From: Antribacter soli | GTDB taxonomy: Bacteria; Actinomycetota; Actinomycetes; Actinomycetales; Cellulomonadaceae | Direction of reading: 5' to 3' | Assembly: GCF_021568775.1 (NCBI RefSeq) | Contig: NZ_JAKGSG010000033.1 | Span: 30,242 to 94,241, forward strand | DNA length: 64,000 nucleotides | Program-made: the position numbers and the translations under genes | In this document: one piece after another, positions 28,506 through 35,944 of the stretch | How positions within the stretch are numbered: the stretch's first letter is position 1 | Layout: every line of letters begins with the position of its first letter | The notes under the pieces: model-generated | The model's input: only the letters and a program-made list of their open reading frames with translations | The model's database searches: none | Told to the model about the DNA's origin: nothing

Positions 28506-29675
28506 ATGACCCCGATCCATTCCGACATCCTCATTGCACGCGAGCACGACCGCGACGCGCTGCGCCGCGCCCTGCGCACCGGCTCGGTCGAGCAGCTGCG
28601 TCGCGGCGCCTACCGGGCTGCCCGAGGCGGCGCGGCGCCCACGGACCGGTTCCATGCGGCTCGCGACCAGGCCGTCGCGCGCGTTGTCGCCGTCGGCCGA
28701 CAGCTCGGCGAGGCCTGCGTCAGCCACGAGTCGGCGGCGCTGCTGCACGGGCTCCGCCTCTGGCGGCTGCCGACCCAGGTGCACGTCGTGCAGGGCTACA
28801 ACCCGTCGTCGGCTTCCGCTCCGGACATCGCCCGACACCGCGTCACGCTGGACGATCACGAGCGCGCCGTGATCGGGGGTGTCGTCACGACGTCGCTCCC
28901 CCGTACCGTCGCCGACTGCTTGGCCACTCTTCATCCCCTGCGGGCGCTCGTCATCGCCGACCATGCGCTGGCGTCGGGGATGGACCGGGCCGCGGCGTCG
29001 GGCTGCGTGGACGCCCGCCGCGACCCACGCGGCCGACGTCGAGCCCAGCTCGTCCTGCAGCTGGCGGATTCCGGCGCCGAGTCGGCGTGGGAGAGCTGGC
29101 TGCGGTACGCGGTCCTCCGCGCGGACCTACCGCGGCCGACCACCCAGCTCCCGGTGTGGACCCCGTACGGGGCATACCGCGCGGACCTCGGCTGGGAGGG
29201 CTTCCGGCTGCTCGCCGAGTTCGACGGCCGGGTCAAGTACCGGCCGGGTGCCCTCGGAGCGGGATACGACGCCGAGCGCGCGCTCTTCGACGAGAAGCGA
29301 CGCGAGGACCACATCCGGGAGGATGGCTGGAGCGTCGTCCGGGTGACGTCGTCGGACACCCCGGACCAGGCGGTCGCGCGGATCGCGCGCCGGATGCCCG
29401 AATCGGCGCGGGAGAGGATGCGGCTCGTACGGCTGTTGCCGCATCCCTCGACCGACCGGCCGTGGGGGGGCGGTAGTGGGGGGGGGGGGGGGCCCCGGGG
29501 GCGGGGGGCCCCCCCCCCCCCCCGGGCGTTCATCGCCTTTTGGGGGCGTGATCGGCAGCCCGGGCTGCCGATCACCCGACCAACTGCCGATCACGCGGCA
29601 CCATCGCTCGCCGGTCACTCGTACACCGGCGGGTACCCGATCTTGCCGCGCAGGGTCGGGTCTGCTCGGTCGTAG
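28506..29675 (+). CDS. AbiEi-antitoxin-like / DUF559-like protein (C-terminus uncertain)
   Basis: The N-terminal ~90 residues (LIAREHDRDALRRALRTGSV, EQLRRGAYRA, EACVSHESAALLHGL) resemble the winged-helix AbiEi-type antitoxin domain, where residues select when a gene behaves like an abi regulator. The C-terminal part (RADLGWEGFRLLAEFDGRVKY, EKRREDHIREDGWSVVRVT) looks like the PD-(D/E)XK-type fold of DUF559/Vsr-like proteins. Such fusions are frequent multicopy orphans in actinobacteria, with unproven function. Recognisable homology ends near 29460. After that the frame runs through a G/C-only tract and over the next gene, so the true stop is unknown. The ATG at 28506 is clear. Confidence 0.7.
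   Translation: MTPIHSDILIAREHDRDALRRALRTGSVEQLRRGAYRAARGGAAPTDRFHAARDQAVARVVAVGRQLGEACVSHESAALLHGLRLWRLPTQVHVVQGYNPSSASAPDIARHRVTLDDHERAVIGGVVTTSLPRTVADCLATLHPLRALVIADHALASGMDRAAASGCVDARRDPRGRRRAQLVLQLADSGAESAWESWLRYAVLRADLPRPTTQLPVWTPYGAYRADLGWEGFRLLAEFDGRVKYRPGALGAGYDAERALFDEKRREDHIREDGWSVVRVTSSDTPDQAVARIARRMPESARERMRLVRLLPHPSTDRPWGGGSGGGGGPRGRGAPPPPRAFIAFWGRDRQPGLPITRPTADHAAPSLAGHSYTGGYPILPRRVGSARS
29464..29523. repeat. G/C-only homopolymer tract, probably sequence artefact
   Basis: Sixty bases almost entirely of G runs then C runs, including a run of 15 or more G and one of 15 or more C, interrupted only by TA/T once. The G-run and C-run could fold back on each other. Nothing else inside the window looks like this except its last 100 bases. 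It interrupts the 3' end of the AbiEi-like gene, so that gene end should not be trusted. Confidence 0.8.
29546..29598. repeat. Inverted second copy of the 28311-28359 repeat
   Basis: Positions 29550-29598 are the exact reverse complement of 28311-28359 (49 bases), including the 24-bp palindrome (29550-29573) and the GTTGGTCGGG linker. Local arms GCGTGATCGGCAG (29546-29558) and CTGCCGATCACGC (29584-29596) form a hairpin. With the first copy it brackets the AbiEi-like gene. Confidence 0.9.
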
Positions 29676-30139
29676 GACGGCAGGAGGTAGACCTGGCCGG
29701 CGTCCGGCGGCGCCCAGTCGGGCAGCGTGAAGATCAGGCCGTAGAGCCGCGCCGGCTCGAACCCGAGCGCGCCGTAGTAGGTCGGGCTCCCCTCGAGGAC
29801 GACGAGCGGCTCCCCCGCGGCCTCTGCGCCGGCGAGCACCGCCCGCACGAGCGCGGCGCCGATGCCCTGCCGCTGCCGGTCGGGTGCGACGGCGAGCGGG
29901 GTCAGCATCGCCACGACCCGGTCCCCCGCGTCGCCACTCACGGTGCAGCCGGTGATCATGACGCAGCCGACCACGACGTCGTCCGACACCGCGACGAGGG
30001 AGGTCGCGGGCCGGTAGATCCACGACTCCCGGATCCGCTCGACGCCGTCGGCGACCCGATCTTCGCCGAAGGCCGCGACGAGCACGTCGCGGATCGCGGG
30101 GAAGTCGGCGGGCTGCTCGGCCCGGATCTGCACCGTCAC
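29615..30139 (-). CDS. GNAT-family N-acetyltransferase
   Basis: A 174-residue GNAT of the YhbS-like type. TVQIRAEQPADFPAIRDVLV begins the fold; LAVAPDRQRQGIGAALVRAVL (residues ~87-107) is the acetyl-CoA binding motif A; YYGALGFEPA is motif B. The acceptor is unknown. The start overlaps the stop of the upstream VOC gene by 4 bp, so the two are cotranscribed. Its 3' end overlaps the spurious extension of the AbiEi-like frame. Confidence 0.88.
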   Translation of the reverse strand: MTVQIRAEQPADFPAIRDVLVAAFGEDRVADGVERIRESWIYRPATSLVAVSDDVVVGCVMITGCTVSGDAGDRVVAMLTPLAVAPDRQRQGIGAALVRAVLAGAEAAGEPLVVLEGSPTYYGALGFEPARLYGLIFTLPDWAPPDAGQVYLLPSYDRADPTLRGKIGYPPVYE

Positions 30140-30567
30140 GCGTCCGTGCCCGACGCCGCAGACGCCGCCTCCGCGGCCGCGAGCTGGGCGCGCGAGCGGA
30201 GGATGCAGAACTCGTTGCCCTCGGGGTCGGCGAGCACCACCCAGCCGGTGCCGGGACCGTGGATCCCGCGCCGGTCGGCGACGACGGTCGCGCCGTGGGC
30301 GAGCAGCGCCGCCAGCTCCTCGTCCTGGTCGCGCTCGTGCGGGCGCAGGTCGAAGTGGAGCCGGTTCTTCACGGCCTTGTCGTCTGGGACGTCGATGAAC
30401 AGGACGTTAGGGCCGGCGCCGTCGGGGTCCTGGATCCAGCACTCGTCGTGCCCGGGCGCGTTGGGGTCGTCGGGGTGGTCGACGTAGCCGAGGACGACCT
30501 TCCACCACTCGGAGAGGGCGAAGGCATCGCGGGAGTCGACGGTCACGTGGGAGATGAAGGCCACCAT
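30136..30567 (-). CDS. VOC-family (glyoxalase-like) protein
   Basis: A 143-residue protein: MVAFISHVTVDSRDAFALSEWW, ECWIQDPDG, NRLHFDLRP and GWVVLADPEGNEFCIL, the usual four-strand VOC repeats with His9, His73-like and Glu near the C-terminus as possible metal ligands. Function is unassigned; relatives include dioxygenases, glyoxalases and resistance proteins. The ATG at 30567 is preferred over the upstream ATG, which would add an atypical Pro-rich head. Overlaps the GNAT gene by 4 bp. Confidence 0.82.
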   Translation of the reverse strand: MVAFISHVTVDSRDAFALSEWWKVVLGYVDHPDDPNAPGHDECWIQDPDGAGPNVLFIDVPDDKAVKNRLHFDLRPHERDQDEELAALLAHGATVVADRRGIHGPGTGWVVLADPEGNEFCILRSRAQLAAAEAASAASGTDA

Positions 30568-30646
30568 CCTGGGACCTTCCCACGCGCCCGGGACGACGGG
30601 CCAAGGGTTTTCGCACGCGGACGCCGCCGTCGGTTCCAGGTCCGGA

Positions 30647-31555
30647 TCAGTCCGCGAAGAGCTCAAGGGCCTGCTGCAGCACGACGTCGGGTCGCTCGTC
30701 GGGGATGAAGTGCGATGCCCCGTCGACGATCACGACGGCGAGGTCGTCGGCGTGGCCCTCGTGGCCGCCGAGGATCTCGGGCGTGATGACGGGATCGTCC
30801 GCGCCGACGAGGCTCCTCGTCGGAGTCGTCAGCCTCGCCGTTCGGTAGACCCCGCGCAGGACGCCGGACAGTTCACGCGTGATGAAATCACGGTAGAGCG
30901 CCGAACCCGCGCGCGCGTGCGCCCGGTCGCGCAGCGGGGCGAGGAACAGCTCGATGTCGGCGTCGGTGAACGCAGCCTGGTTGGACGCGAAGCGGCGAAA
31001 CAGGTACCGCGGCAGACGCTGCCTGCCGCCGGCGAGGAGACGTGCGCCGATGACCGGCGCCGAGATGGCCAGCTGGTACCAGGCGTACCGCAGCCCCGCG
31101 AGGAGCTTCGGGTGGAACGAGATGAACGGATGCGGGATCGCCAGGCTGACGAAGCTGCGCACCCGCCCGGGACGGCTGAGGCAGAGCTGGAAGCCGACGA
31201 TCGCCGCCCAGTCGTGCGCGACGAGCCTGACGGTGTCGAGGTGCATGGCGTCCAGCAGCGCCACGACGTCGGCGAGCAGCTGCTCGCGGTCGTAGCCACC
31301 GCGAGGCGCCTCGGTCCAGCCCGCCCCGCGCAGGTCAGGGACGATCACCCGGTAGTGCTCGGCCAGCCCGGGGATGACACCACGCCACTCCCACCAGTGC
31401 TGCGGGAAGCCGTGCAGCAGCAGAACGGGCTCGCCGCTGCCCGCCTCGGCGACGTGCATGCGAAGGCCCGGGAGGTCGACGAAGTGATGCCTGACTCCGT
31501 CGAGCTGGGGAAGCTCCGGCAGCCGGGTCTCGCTCGAGCGCGCCACGTCTGTCAT
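30647..31555 (-). CDS. Alpha/beta hydrolase, epoxide-hydrolase-like
   Basis: A 302-residue hydrolase: HGFPQHWWEW (HGxP oxyanion motif, residues ~49-58), VPDLRGAGWTEAP, the nucleophile elbow VAHDWAA with Asp as nucleophile (~118), and DGASHFIPDE near the C-terminus carrying the catalytic His. An Asp nucleophile and the HGxP motif point to epoxide hydrolase or haloacid-type activity. The promoter region is shared with the divergent TetR gene and contains an inverted repeat. Confidence 0.88.
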   Translation of the reverse strand: MTDVARSSETRLPELPQLDGVRHHFVDLPGLRMHVAEAGSGEPVLLLHGFPQHWWEWRGVIPGLAEHYRVIVPDLRGAGWTEAPRGGYDREQLLADVVALLDAMHLDTVRLVAHDWAAIVGFQLCLSRPGRVRSFVSLAIPHPFISFHPKLLAGLRYAWYQLAISAPVIGARLLAGGRQRLPRYLFRRFASNQAAFTDADIELFLAPLRDRAHARAGSALYRDFITRELSGVLRGVYRTARLTTPTRSLVGADDPVITPEILGGHEGHADDLAVVIVDGASHFIPDERPDVVLQQALELFAD

Positions 31556-31576
31556 GACCCCAGGCTACTAGGATCA

Positions 31577-31592
31577 TAGTGATCTGTCACTA
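31577..31592. promoter_or_regulatory. Probable TetR operator between hydrolase and tetR
   Basis: TAGTGA-TCTG-TCACTA, a perfect 6-bp inverted repeat with 4-nt spacer, in the 52-bp gap between divergent genes. Related half-sites (CACTATAGACC on the other strand) lie beside it. The 16 bases before the TetR GTG suggest autoregulation and control of the hydrolase. Confidence 0.6.
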
Positions 31593-31607
31593 GGTCTATA
31601 GTGGGGT

Positions 31608-32156
31608 GTGACGCCGACGAAGATCCGCGCCCTGGACGCGGCCATCGAACTGGTGGGAACCGCGGGCCTGCGCGCACTCACCCACGCCCGGGTGGACGAG
31701 CGGGCAGGCCTGCCGAAGGGATCCACCTCCAACTACTTCCGGACCCGGGCGGCGCTGACCACCGGCGTCGTGGAATGGATGGCCCAGCGCGAGCTGGCTG
31801 ACATGCGCCCGCCGGAACCTCCGGCCTCGGCGGCCGGCCTGGTCGACCTGCTGTCCGGGATGATCGAGTACGCGACCGGCCCCAATCGCACGCTGACCGC
31901 CGCACGGATCACTCTCTTCGGCGAAGCCGGCCACGATCCCGCGATCCGGGCCGCCGTCGCCGGCGGGCACGCGCTCATGAAGAGCTGGGCGGTCGCCGTC
32001 CTGACGGGTCTCGGCGCAGCCGATCCGGGCGCCGGGGCCACGGCGCTCATGAACTGCTGCGAGGGGTTCATCCTGCACCGCATCGCCCGCGGCGACACCG
32101 CCGACCCCCGCCCTGCGCTCGAGGTCGTCGTCCGCGGCGCGCTCGGCCGACCGTGA
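31608..32156 (+). CDS. TetR-family transcriptional regulator
   Basis: A 182-residue regulator. Residues ~3-48 are the helix-turn-helix: TPTKIRALDAAIELVGTAG, then ALTHARVDERAGLPKGSTSNYF, the typical TetR recognition helix. The rest is the ligand-binding/dimer domain (LLSGMIEYATGPN, ARITLFGEAGHDP). It starts with GTG at 31608, directly downstream of an inverted repeat. It likely controls the divergent hydrolase. Confidence 0.88.
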   Translation: MTPTKIRALDAAIELVGTAGLRALTHARVDERAGLPKGSTSNYFRTRAALTTGVVEWMAQRELADMRPPEPPASAAGLVDLLSGMIEYATGPNRTLTAARITLFGEAGHDPAIRAAVAGGHALMKSWAVAVLTGLGAADPGAGATALMNCCEGFILHRIARGDTADPRPALEVVVRGALGRP

Positions 32157-32192
32157 TCGCGGCGCGGCCCGGCACCCGGCTGGGGCTGCGTG

Positions 32193-32294
32193 TCAGGCCT
32201 GGGCGGCCGCTGCAGCCAGGAGCCGGCCGAGCTCGATCGGCTTGCTGATCATGGGCCAGTGCCCGGAGTCGATGTCGACGAACGACCCGGCGAC
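32193..32294 (-). pseudogene. C-terminal fragment of an alpha/beta hydrolase
   Basis: On the minus strand the frame reads SFVDIDSGHWPMISKPIELGRLLAAAAAQA, then stops at 32193. DSGHWPM with Pro and Glu downstream is the His-bearing tail of a hydrolase of the type that usually follows a full alpha/beta domain. Upstream (toward 32300) the homology is lost and a different broken gene begins. It is therefore an isolated tail. Confidence 0.6.
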
Positions 32295-32570
32295 AAGCGC
32301 CCTGCCCGCGCCCTCTACGAGGCGCTCTTCGCCCGGCTGCGCCGCCGCGGCTACCGGCGCGCCGCGGCCGGCGTCGCGCTGCCGTACGACGCGAGCGTCG
32401 CCATGCACCTCGCGCTCGGCTTCCGCGAGGTGGGCGTCTTCGACGGGATCGGCTGGAAGCTCGGCGGCTGGCGCGACGTCGCGCGCTTCCAGCTCGACCT
32501 CGTCCCCGGCGCTCCGCTGCCCGACGGCGTCCGGGTCGCCCCGGTCGGGCCCGGCACCGATCAGAAGTAG
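32295..32570 (+). pseudogene. C-terminal fragment of a phosphinothricin-acetyltransferase-like GNAT
   Basis: The plus-strand frame reads ALYEALFARLRRRGYRRAAAG, SVAMHLALGFREVGVFDGIG and WKLGGWRDVARFQLDL, which is the second half of Pat/Bar-type acetyltransferases (the SxxLHxxLGFxxVG motif is diagnostic). The first half with the acetyl-CoA loop is absent. At its 5' side it abuts the hydrolase tail on the opposite strand near 32295, so a deletion or rearrangement has fused two fragments. Confidence 0.65.
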
Positions 32571-33772
32571 TCGCGCACGTGCACCTGGCGGCCGCCGAAC
32601 AGGGCCGTCCAGGTCGCGTCGTACGTGTCCGGTCCGGTCAGGTCGCCGGACGCCCGCAGGTTCGCCGCCGGCTGGGCGCCCGCGTACGACAGGGCGAGCC
32701 CACGTCCGGTGAGCACCGGCCGGTCGTCGGCCTCTGGCCCGGCCGACGTGTCGCGGGTGGCGAGCGGGACGCCGTCGGACACCTCCAGGACGTAGGCGCC
32801 CGTGACCTGCTCGTCCGCGCCGCCGCCGCGGACCGCGAACGGGACGCGTGCAGTGAGCGGCGCGAGCCGCACGGCGCCGAGCGCGCCCGGTACGTCGAGG
32901 ATGCTCAGCATGTAGGGGCGGGTGCGGACGATGCTCGTGGTGAGGTCGGGCAGGACGAGCCAGGCCGGGTCGGTGCCCGACGTCGACACGCGCACCCGGC
33001 CCACGACCGAGGCGTGCGACCCGAGCGACGCCCACAGGGCCCGGGCGGCGCCGGGTGTCAGGGCGTCGAGGTCGTCGACCTCGATCACGGCCTTGCGCGG
33101 GTCGTAGCCCTCGCCGCGGTCCCACGAGACGAAGCCGGTGATCTCGCCGTCCTGCTCGGCGACCGTCACGCCCGTGTACTCGGTGAACCACTCCTCGGCG
33201 GGCACGGCGAACGGCTCCTCGTCGCGGGTCAGCGGCCCGTTCTGGGCGGCGGCCCAGCGGGCGTGCACCCCCTCGAGCGCGGGCACGTCCTCGATGGTGG
33301 CGCGCCGTACCGTCACGCCCTCGGGTGCGCGCACCCGGGAGAGCGCCGACAGCGGCAGCTCGACGTCGTCGTACGAGCCGACGATCTCGTACCCGAAGCC
33401 GCGGTAGATGCCCGGTGCGGTCGGGAAGAGGGTCGAGATCACCTCGCCGCGCTCGCGCGCCTCCGCGAGCGCCGCAGCGAACACCGGCCGCAGCAGCCCG
33501 CGTCCGCGGTGCTCCGGCGACACGGCGACGCCCGCGATGCCCGCGGTCGGCACCTTGGCGCCGCCGAACCACGAGGTCACACCGTAGACGCTGAGGCGGG
33601 CGACCAGGATGTCGCCGTCGAACGCACCCCAGCTGCGCACCGGTGACCGTGACCATTCCTCCTCGGAGGGCAGCGGTGCCGGCACCCGCGAGCCGCCGTA
33701 GGCCTCGGTGCCGAGGCTGTGGGACTGCGCCAGGTCGGGGTGCTCGAGCCGGCGGGTCAGGATCTGGTTCAC
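32561..33772 (-). CDS. Eis-like GNAT family N-acetyltransferase with SCP2-type C-terminus
   Basis: A 403-residue protein with two GNAT-like halves and a sterol-carrier-like C-terminal domain. VAVSPEHRGRGLLRPVFAAAL (~83-103) is the acetyl-CoA loop of the first GNAT domain; YRGFGYEIVGS follows. The terminal DYF-type carboxylate (VRDYF) matches Eis, where the C-terminal carboxylate takes part in catalysis. Mycobacterial Eis acetylates aminoglycosides; the function here is unproven. GTG start at 33772. Its stop overlaps the end of the GNAT fragment by 10 bp. Confidence 0.85.
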   Translation of the reverse strand: MNQILTRRLEHPDLAQSHSLGTEAYGGSRVPAPLPSEEEWSRSPVRSWGAFDGDILVARLSVYGVTSWFGGAKVPTAGIAGVAVSPEHRGRGLLRPVFAAALAEARERGEVISTLFPTAPGIYRGFGYEIVGSYDDVELPLSALSRVRAPEGVTVRRATIEDVPALEGVHARWAAAQNGPLTRDEEPFAVPAEEWFTEYTGVTVAEQDGEITGFVSWDRGEGYDPRKAVIEVDDLDALTPGAARALWASLGSHASVVGRVRVSTSGTDPAWLVLPDLTTSIVRTRPYMLSILDVPGALGAVRLAPLTARVPFAVRGGGADEQVTGAYVLEVSDGVPLATRDTSAGPEADDRPVLTGRGLALSYAGAQPAANLRASGDLTGPDTYDATWTALFGGRQVHVRDYF

Positions 33773-33820
33773 GAGCGTGAGCGTAGCTCTGGGGCTCTCG
33801 GCGGGTCGCGGGAATTGCCC

Positions 33821-33842
33821 CCATACCTGGAGGTAGGTATGG
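33821..33842. promoter_or_regulatory. Probable TetR operator upstream of the 33850 regulator
   Basis: CCATACCT (33821-33828) and AGGTATGG (33835-33842) are perfect 8-bp arms separated by 6 bases. It ends 7 bases before the regulator's GTG and lies ~50 bases from the divergent Eis-like start, so it can control both. Confidence 0.7.
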
Positions 33843-33849
33843 TGACGAC

Positions 33850-34407
33850 GTGGTCACCGACTCCCGGACACGCCTCGTCGAGGCGGCGCAGCAGCTGTTC
33901 GCCCAGCAGGGCGTCAGCGCGACGAGCCCGCGCGACGTGCTGGCCGCCTCCGGCGTCGGCCAGGGCAGCCTCTACCACCACTTCCCCACGAAGCACGACC
34001 TCGCGCTGGCCGCGGTCGCGGCCACCGCGGCCGAGACCCTGGAGGCCGCGCGCGGCCGGCTGCAGGGCGACGCAGCGCCGCTCGACCGCGTCGTCGCCTA
34101 CCTCGAGCGCCCGCGCGACGCCCTCGGCGGGTGCCGGGTGGGCCGTCTCACGGCGGACCAGGCCGTGGTGGACGACGACGGGCTGCGCGCCGAGGTCGCC
34201 GGCTACTTCACCGGCCTCATCGACGAGGTCGCCGCGGTCCTGCGCGAGACCGGGCTCGACGCCGACGCCGCGCTCGACCGCGCCCGGGCCTGCGTCGCGA
34301 TCATCCAGGGCGGGTACGTACTGGCCCGCGCCACCCAGGACCCGGAGCTGTTGCGCTCGGCCGTGCGCGGTTTCGTCGCGCTGCTCACCGGTCCCGCCAC
34401 CGCCTGA
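33850..34407 (+). CDS. TetR/AcrR-family transcriptional regulator
   Basis: A 185-residue regulator: TDSRTRLVEAAQQLFAQQG, SPRDVLAASGVGQGSLYHHF (recognition helix and the conserved SLYHHFPTK), then a C-terminal domain with CRVGRLTADQAVV typical of the YcdC/LmrA-like group. GTG start. It is followed 13 bases later by the pyridoxamine oxidase-like gene and an AGGAGAAG site, so the three-gene set 33850-35844 is probably one operon under autoregulation. Confidence 0.88.
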   Translation: MVTDSRTRLVEAAQQLFAQQGVSATSPRDVLAASGVGQGSLYHHFPTKHDLALAAVAATAAETLEAARGRLQGDAAPLDRVVAYLERPRDALGGCRVGRLTADQAVVDDDGLRAEVAGYFTGLIDEVAAVLRETGLDADAALDRARACVAIIQGGYVLARATQDPELLRSAVRGFVALLTGPATA

Positions 34408-34420
34408 CGAAGGAGAAGAG

Positions 34421-35077
34421 ATGGCCACCACGTTCCGCGAGCGCGTCCGCGCGCTGCCGACCTTCGGGACGGGACTGCCGACCCTGGACCCCGAGGATGC
34501 GGCGCCGACGCCGCACGAGCTGTTCGTCCGGTGGTTCGACGAGGCCGTGGACGCCGGCCTCCCGGCGCCGCACGCCATGACGCTCTCGACCGCCGACGCC
34601 GCCGGCCGGGTGCACGCACGCACCGTCGTGCTCAAGGACGTCACGCCGGACGGCTGGTGGTTCGCCGGGCACGCGAACAGCCGCAAGGGCCAGGACCTCA
34701 CGGAGAACCCGAACGCCGCCCTGACGTTCCTCTGGCTGGGGATGGGCCGCCAGGTCCGCGTGACCGGGCCGGTCGTGACGGCGGAGGCGGACCAGTGCGC
34801 AGCCGACTTCCTCGCGCGGCCCGACACCTCCCGGGCGGCCGGCCTCGTGAACCGCCAGGGCGAGCCCCTCGCGTCGCGCGAGGACTACGCCGCCGAGTTC
34901 GCGAGGGCGCTCGACACCGTCCGGGCCGAGCCCGGCACGGTCTCCCCGACGTGGACCGCCTATGCGCTCGCGCCCACGGAGGTGGAGTTCTGGCAGGCGG
35001 GCGACGACAAGGGGCAGACCCGGCTGCTGTACCGCACGGACGGGATCCACTGGGAGAAGGGACTGCTGTGGCCATGA
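34421..35077 (+). CDS. Pyridoxamine 5'-phosphate oxidase-family protein
   Basis: A 218-residue FMN-binding split-barrel protein. AMTLSTADAAGRVHARTVVLKD, GWWFAGHANSRKGQDL, NPNAALTFLW, RQVRVTGPV and PTWTAYALAPTEVEFWQ follow PdxH in order. The C-terminus lacks the usual RxxxxxRLxP ending (it ends GLLWP), so it may be a PdxH-like oxidoreductase rather than the biosynthetic enzyme. The ATG at 34421 has AAGGAGAAGAG directly upstream. Overlaps the next gene by ATGA. Confidence 0.82.
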   Translation: MATTFRERVRALPTFGTGLPTLDPEDAAPTPHELFVRWFDEAVDAGLPAPHAMTLSTADAAGRVHARTVVLKDVTPDGWWFAGHANSRKGQDLTENPNAALTFLWLGMGRQVRVTGPVVTAEADQCAADFLARPDTSRAAGLVNRQGEPLASREDYAAEFARALDTVRAEPGTVSPTWTAYALAPTEVEFWQAGDDKGQTRLLYRTDGIHWEKGLLWP

Positions 35078-35844
35078 CCACCGCACCGCGCACCATCGAC
35101 CCCGAGGTCACGCAGCACGTCCTCACGGACGCGACAGCGGCCCTCGACGCGCTGATCGAGGCGGTCCGCGCGCTGCCGGAGGGCGCCGAGCGTGCGGCGT
35201 CGCCCCTGCCGGGCTGGACACGCGGGCACGTGATCGGCCATCTGGCCGGCAACGGCCGCGCGCACGCCCGCCAGGCGGAGTACGCCACGCGGGGCGAGAA
35301 GGTCGACTACTACGACGGCGGCCTGGCGGGCAGGGAGGCGGAGATCGAGGCGGACTCGACCCTGCCCCTGGCGACCCACGTCGCCGCGCTGGAGGCCGTC
35401 CGGGAGCGCCACGCCGTCGCCTGGCCGGTCCCCGGAGCGCCGCTGTGGCGGGCGCCCGTCACGTACCGGGACGGCATCCTGCACGACTGCCTGTTCGCGT
35501 GGTGGCGCGAGGTGCGCATCCACGCGGTGGACGCGCAGGTGGGCATCGGCTTCGACAGCTGGGACGACGCGTTCTGCGGGCACCTGCTGACGTGGCTCGC
35601 CCCGCGCCTGGCCCACGGCGTCTCGATCGCACCGGAGCCGTGGCCGCCGGCCCCGGCAGGCTCGCCGTCGGCCCCGGCAGGCTCGCCGCAGGCCGTGGCT
35701 GGCTCGCCGTCCGCCGGCACCGTGGTCACCGGCCGCCTCCGCGACATCGTGGCGTGGCTCGCCGGGCGCGAGCCGGAGCGCCGTCCGGTCGCGGTGCGGA
35801 ACGGCGAGCCGGTCCCGCTGCCCGAGCTCCTCCCGTGGCCGTGA
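35074..35844 (+). CDS. Maleylpyruvate isomerase-family mycothiol-dependent protein
   Basis: A 256-residue DinB-fold protein: TDATAALDALIEAVRALP, SPLPGWTRGHVIGHLAGNG (first metal His), and FAWWREVRIHAVDAQVGI (second His region). The family uses mycothiol as a cofactor. ATG at 35074 overlaps the upstream TGA, so the pair is translationally coupled. A three-unit 7-residue repeat (APAGSPS) sits in the C-terminal third, before GRLRDIVAWLAGREP. The substrate is unknown. Confidence 0.85.
   Translation: MTTAPRTIDPEVTQHVLTDATAALDALIEAVRALPEGAERAASPLPGWTRGHVIGHLAGNGRAHARQAEYATRGEKVDYYDGGLAGREAEIEADSTLPLATHVAALEAVRERHAVAWPVPGAPLWRAPVTYRDGILHDCLFAWWREVRIHAVDAQVGIGFDSWDDAFCGHLLTWLAPRLAHGVSIAPEPWPPAPAGSPSAPAGSPQAVAGSPSAGTVVTGRLRDIVAWLAGREPERRPVAVRNGEPVPLPELLPWP
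35650..35712 (+). repeat. Three tandem 21-bp units in the isomerase-like gene
   Basis: Units 35650-35670, 35671-35691 and 35692-35712 encode APAGSPS, APAGSPQ and AVAGSPS. The first two are nearly identical at the DNA level, so the expansion is recent. It would lengthen a surface loop and keep the frame. Confidence 0.85.
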
Positions 35845-35861
35845 CCCCGGCTCCGGCGTGA

Positions 35862-35904
35862 GGTGACTCATGTCACGGCCTGACCAGGTGTGACGTGAGT
35901 CACC
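35862..35904 (+). promoter_or_regulatory. Two tandem CRP/GlxR-like sites upstream of mqo
   Basis: GGTGACTCATGTCACG (35862-35877) and TGTGACGTGAGTCACC (35889-35904) each fit GTGA-N6-TCAC, the CRP/FNR-superfamily consensus TGTGA-N6-TCACA. Together they also form a 15-bp inverted repeat with one mismatch, so a terminator-like hairpin for the preceding gene is the alternative reading. The mqo GTG is 41 bases downstream. Confidence 0.55.
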
Positions 35905-35944
35905 GAGTTCGTTCGGTATTTCACAAGCGCCTATCATCGAGCGC

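Noticed and set aside
35862..35904. Simple terminator of the preceding isomerase-like gene
   Set aside because: Not excluded, but each half alone also fits a CRP-type site, and no U-run follows, so it is listed as a regulatory candidate.
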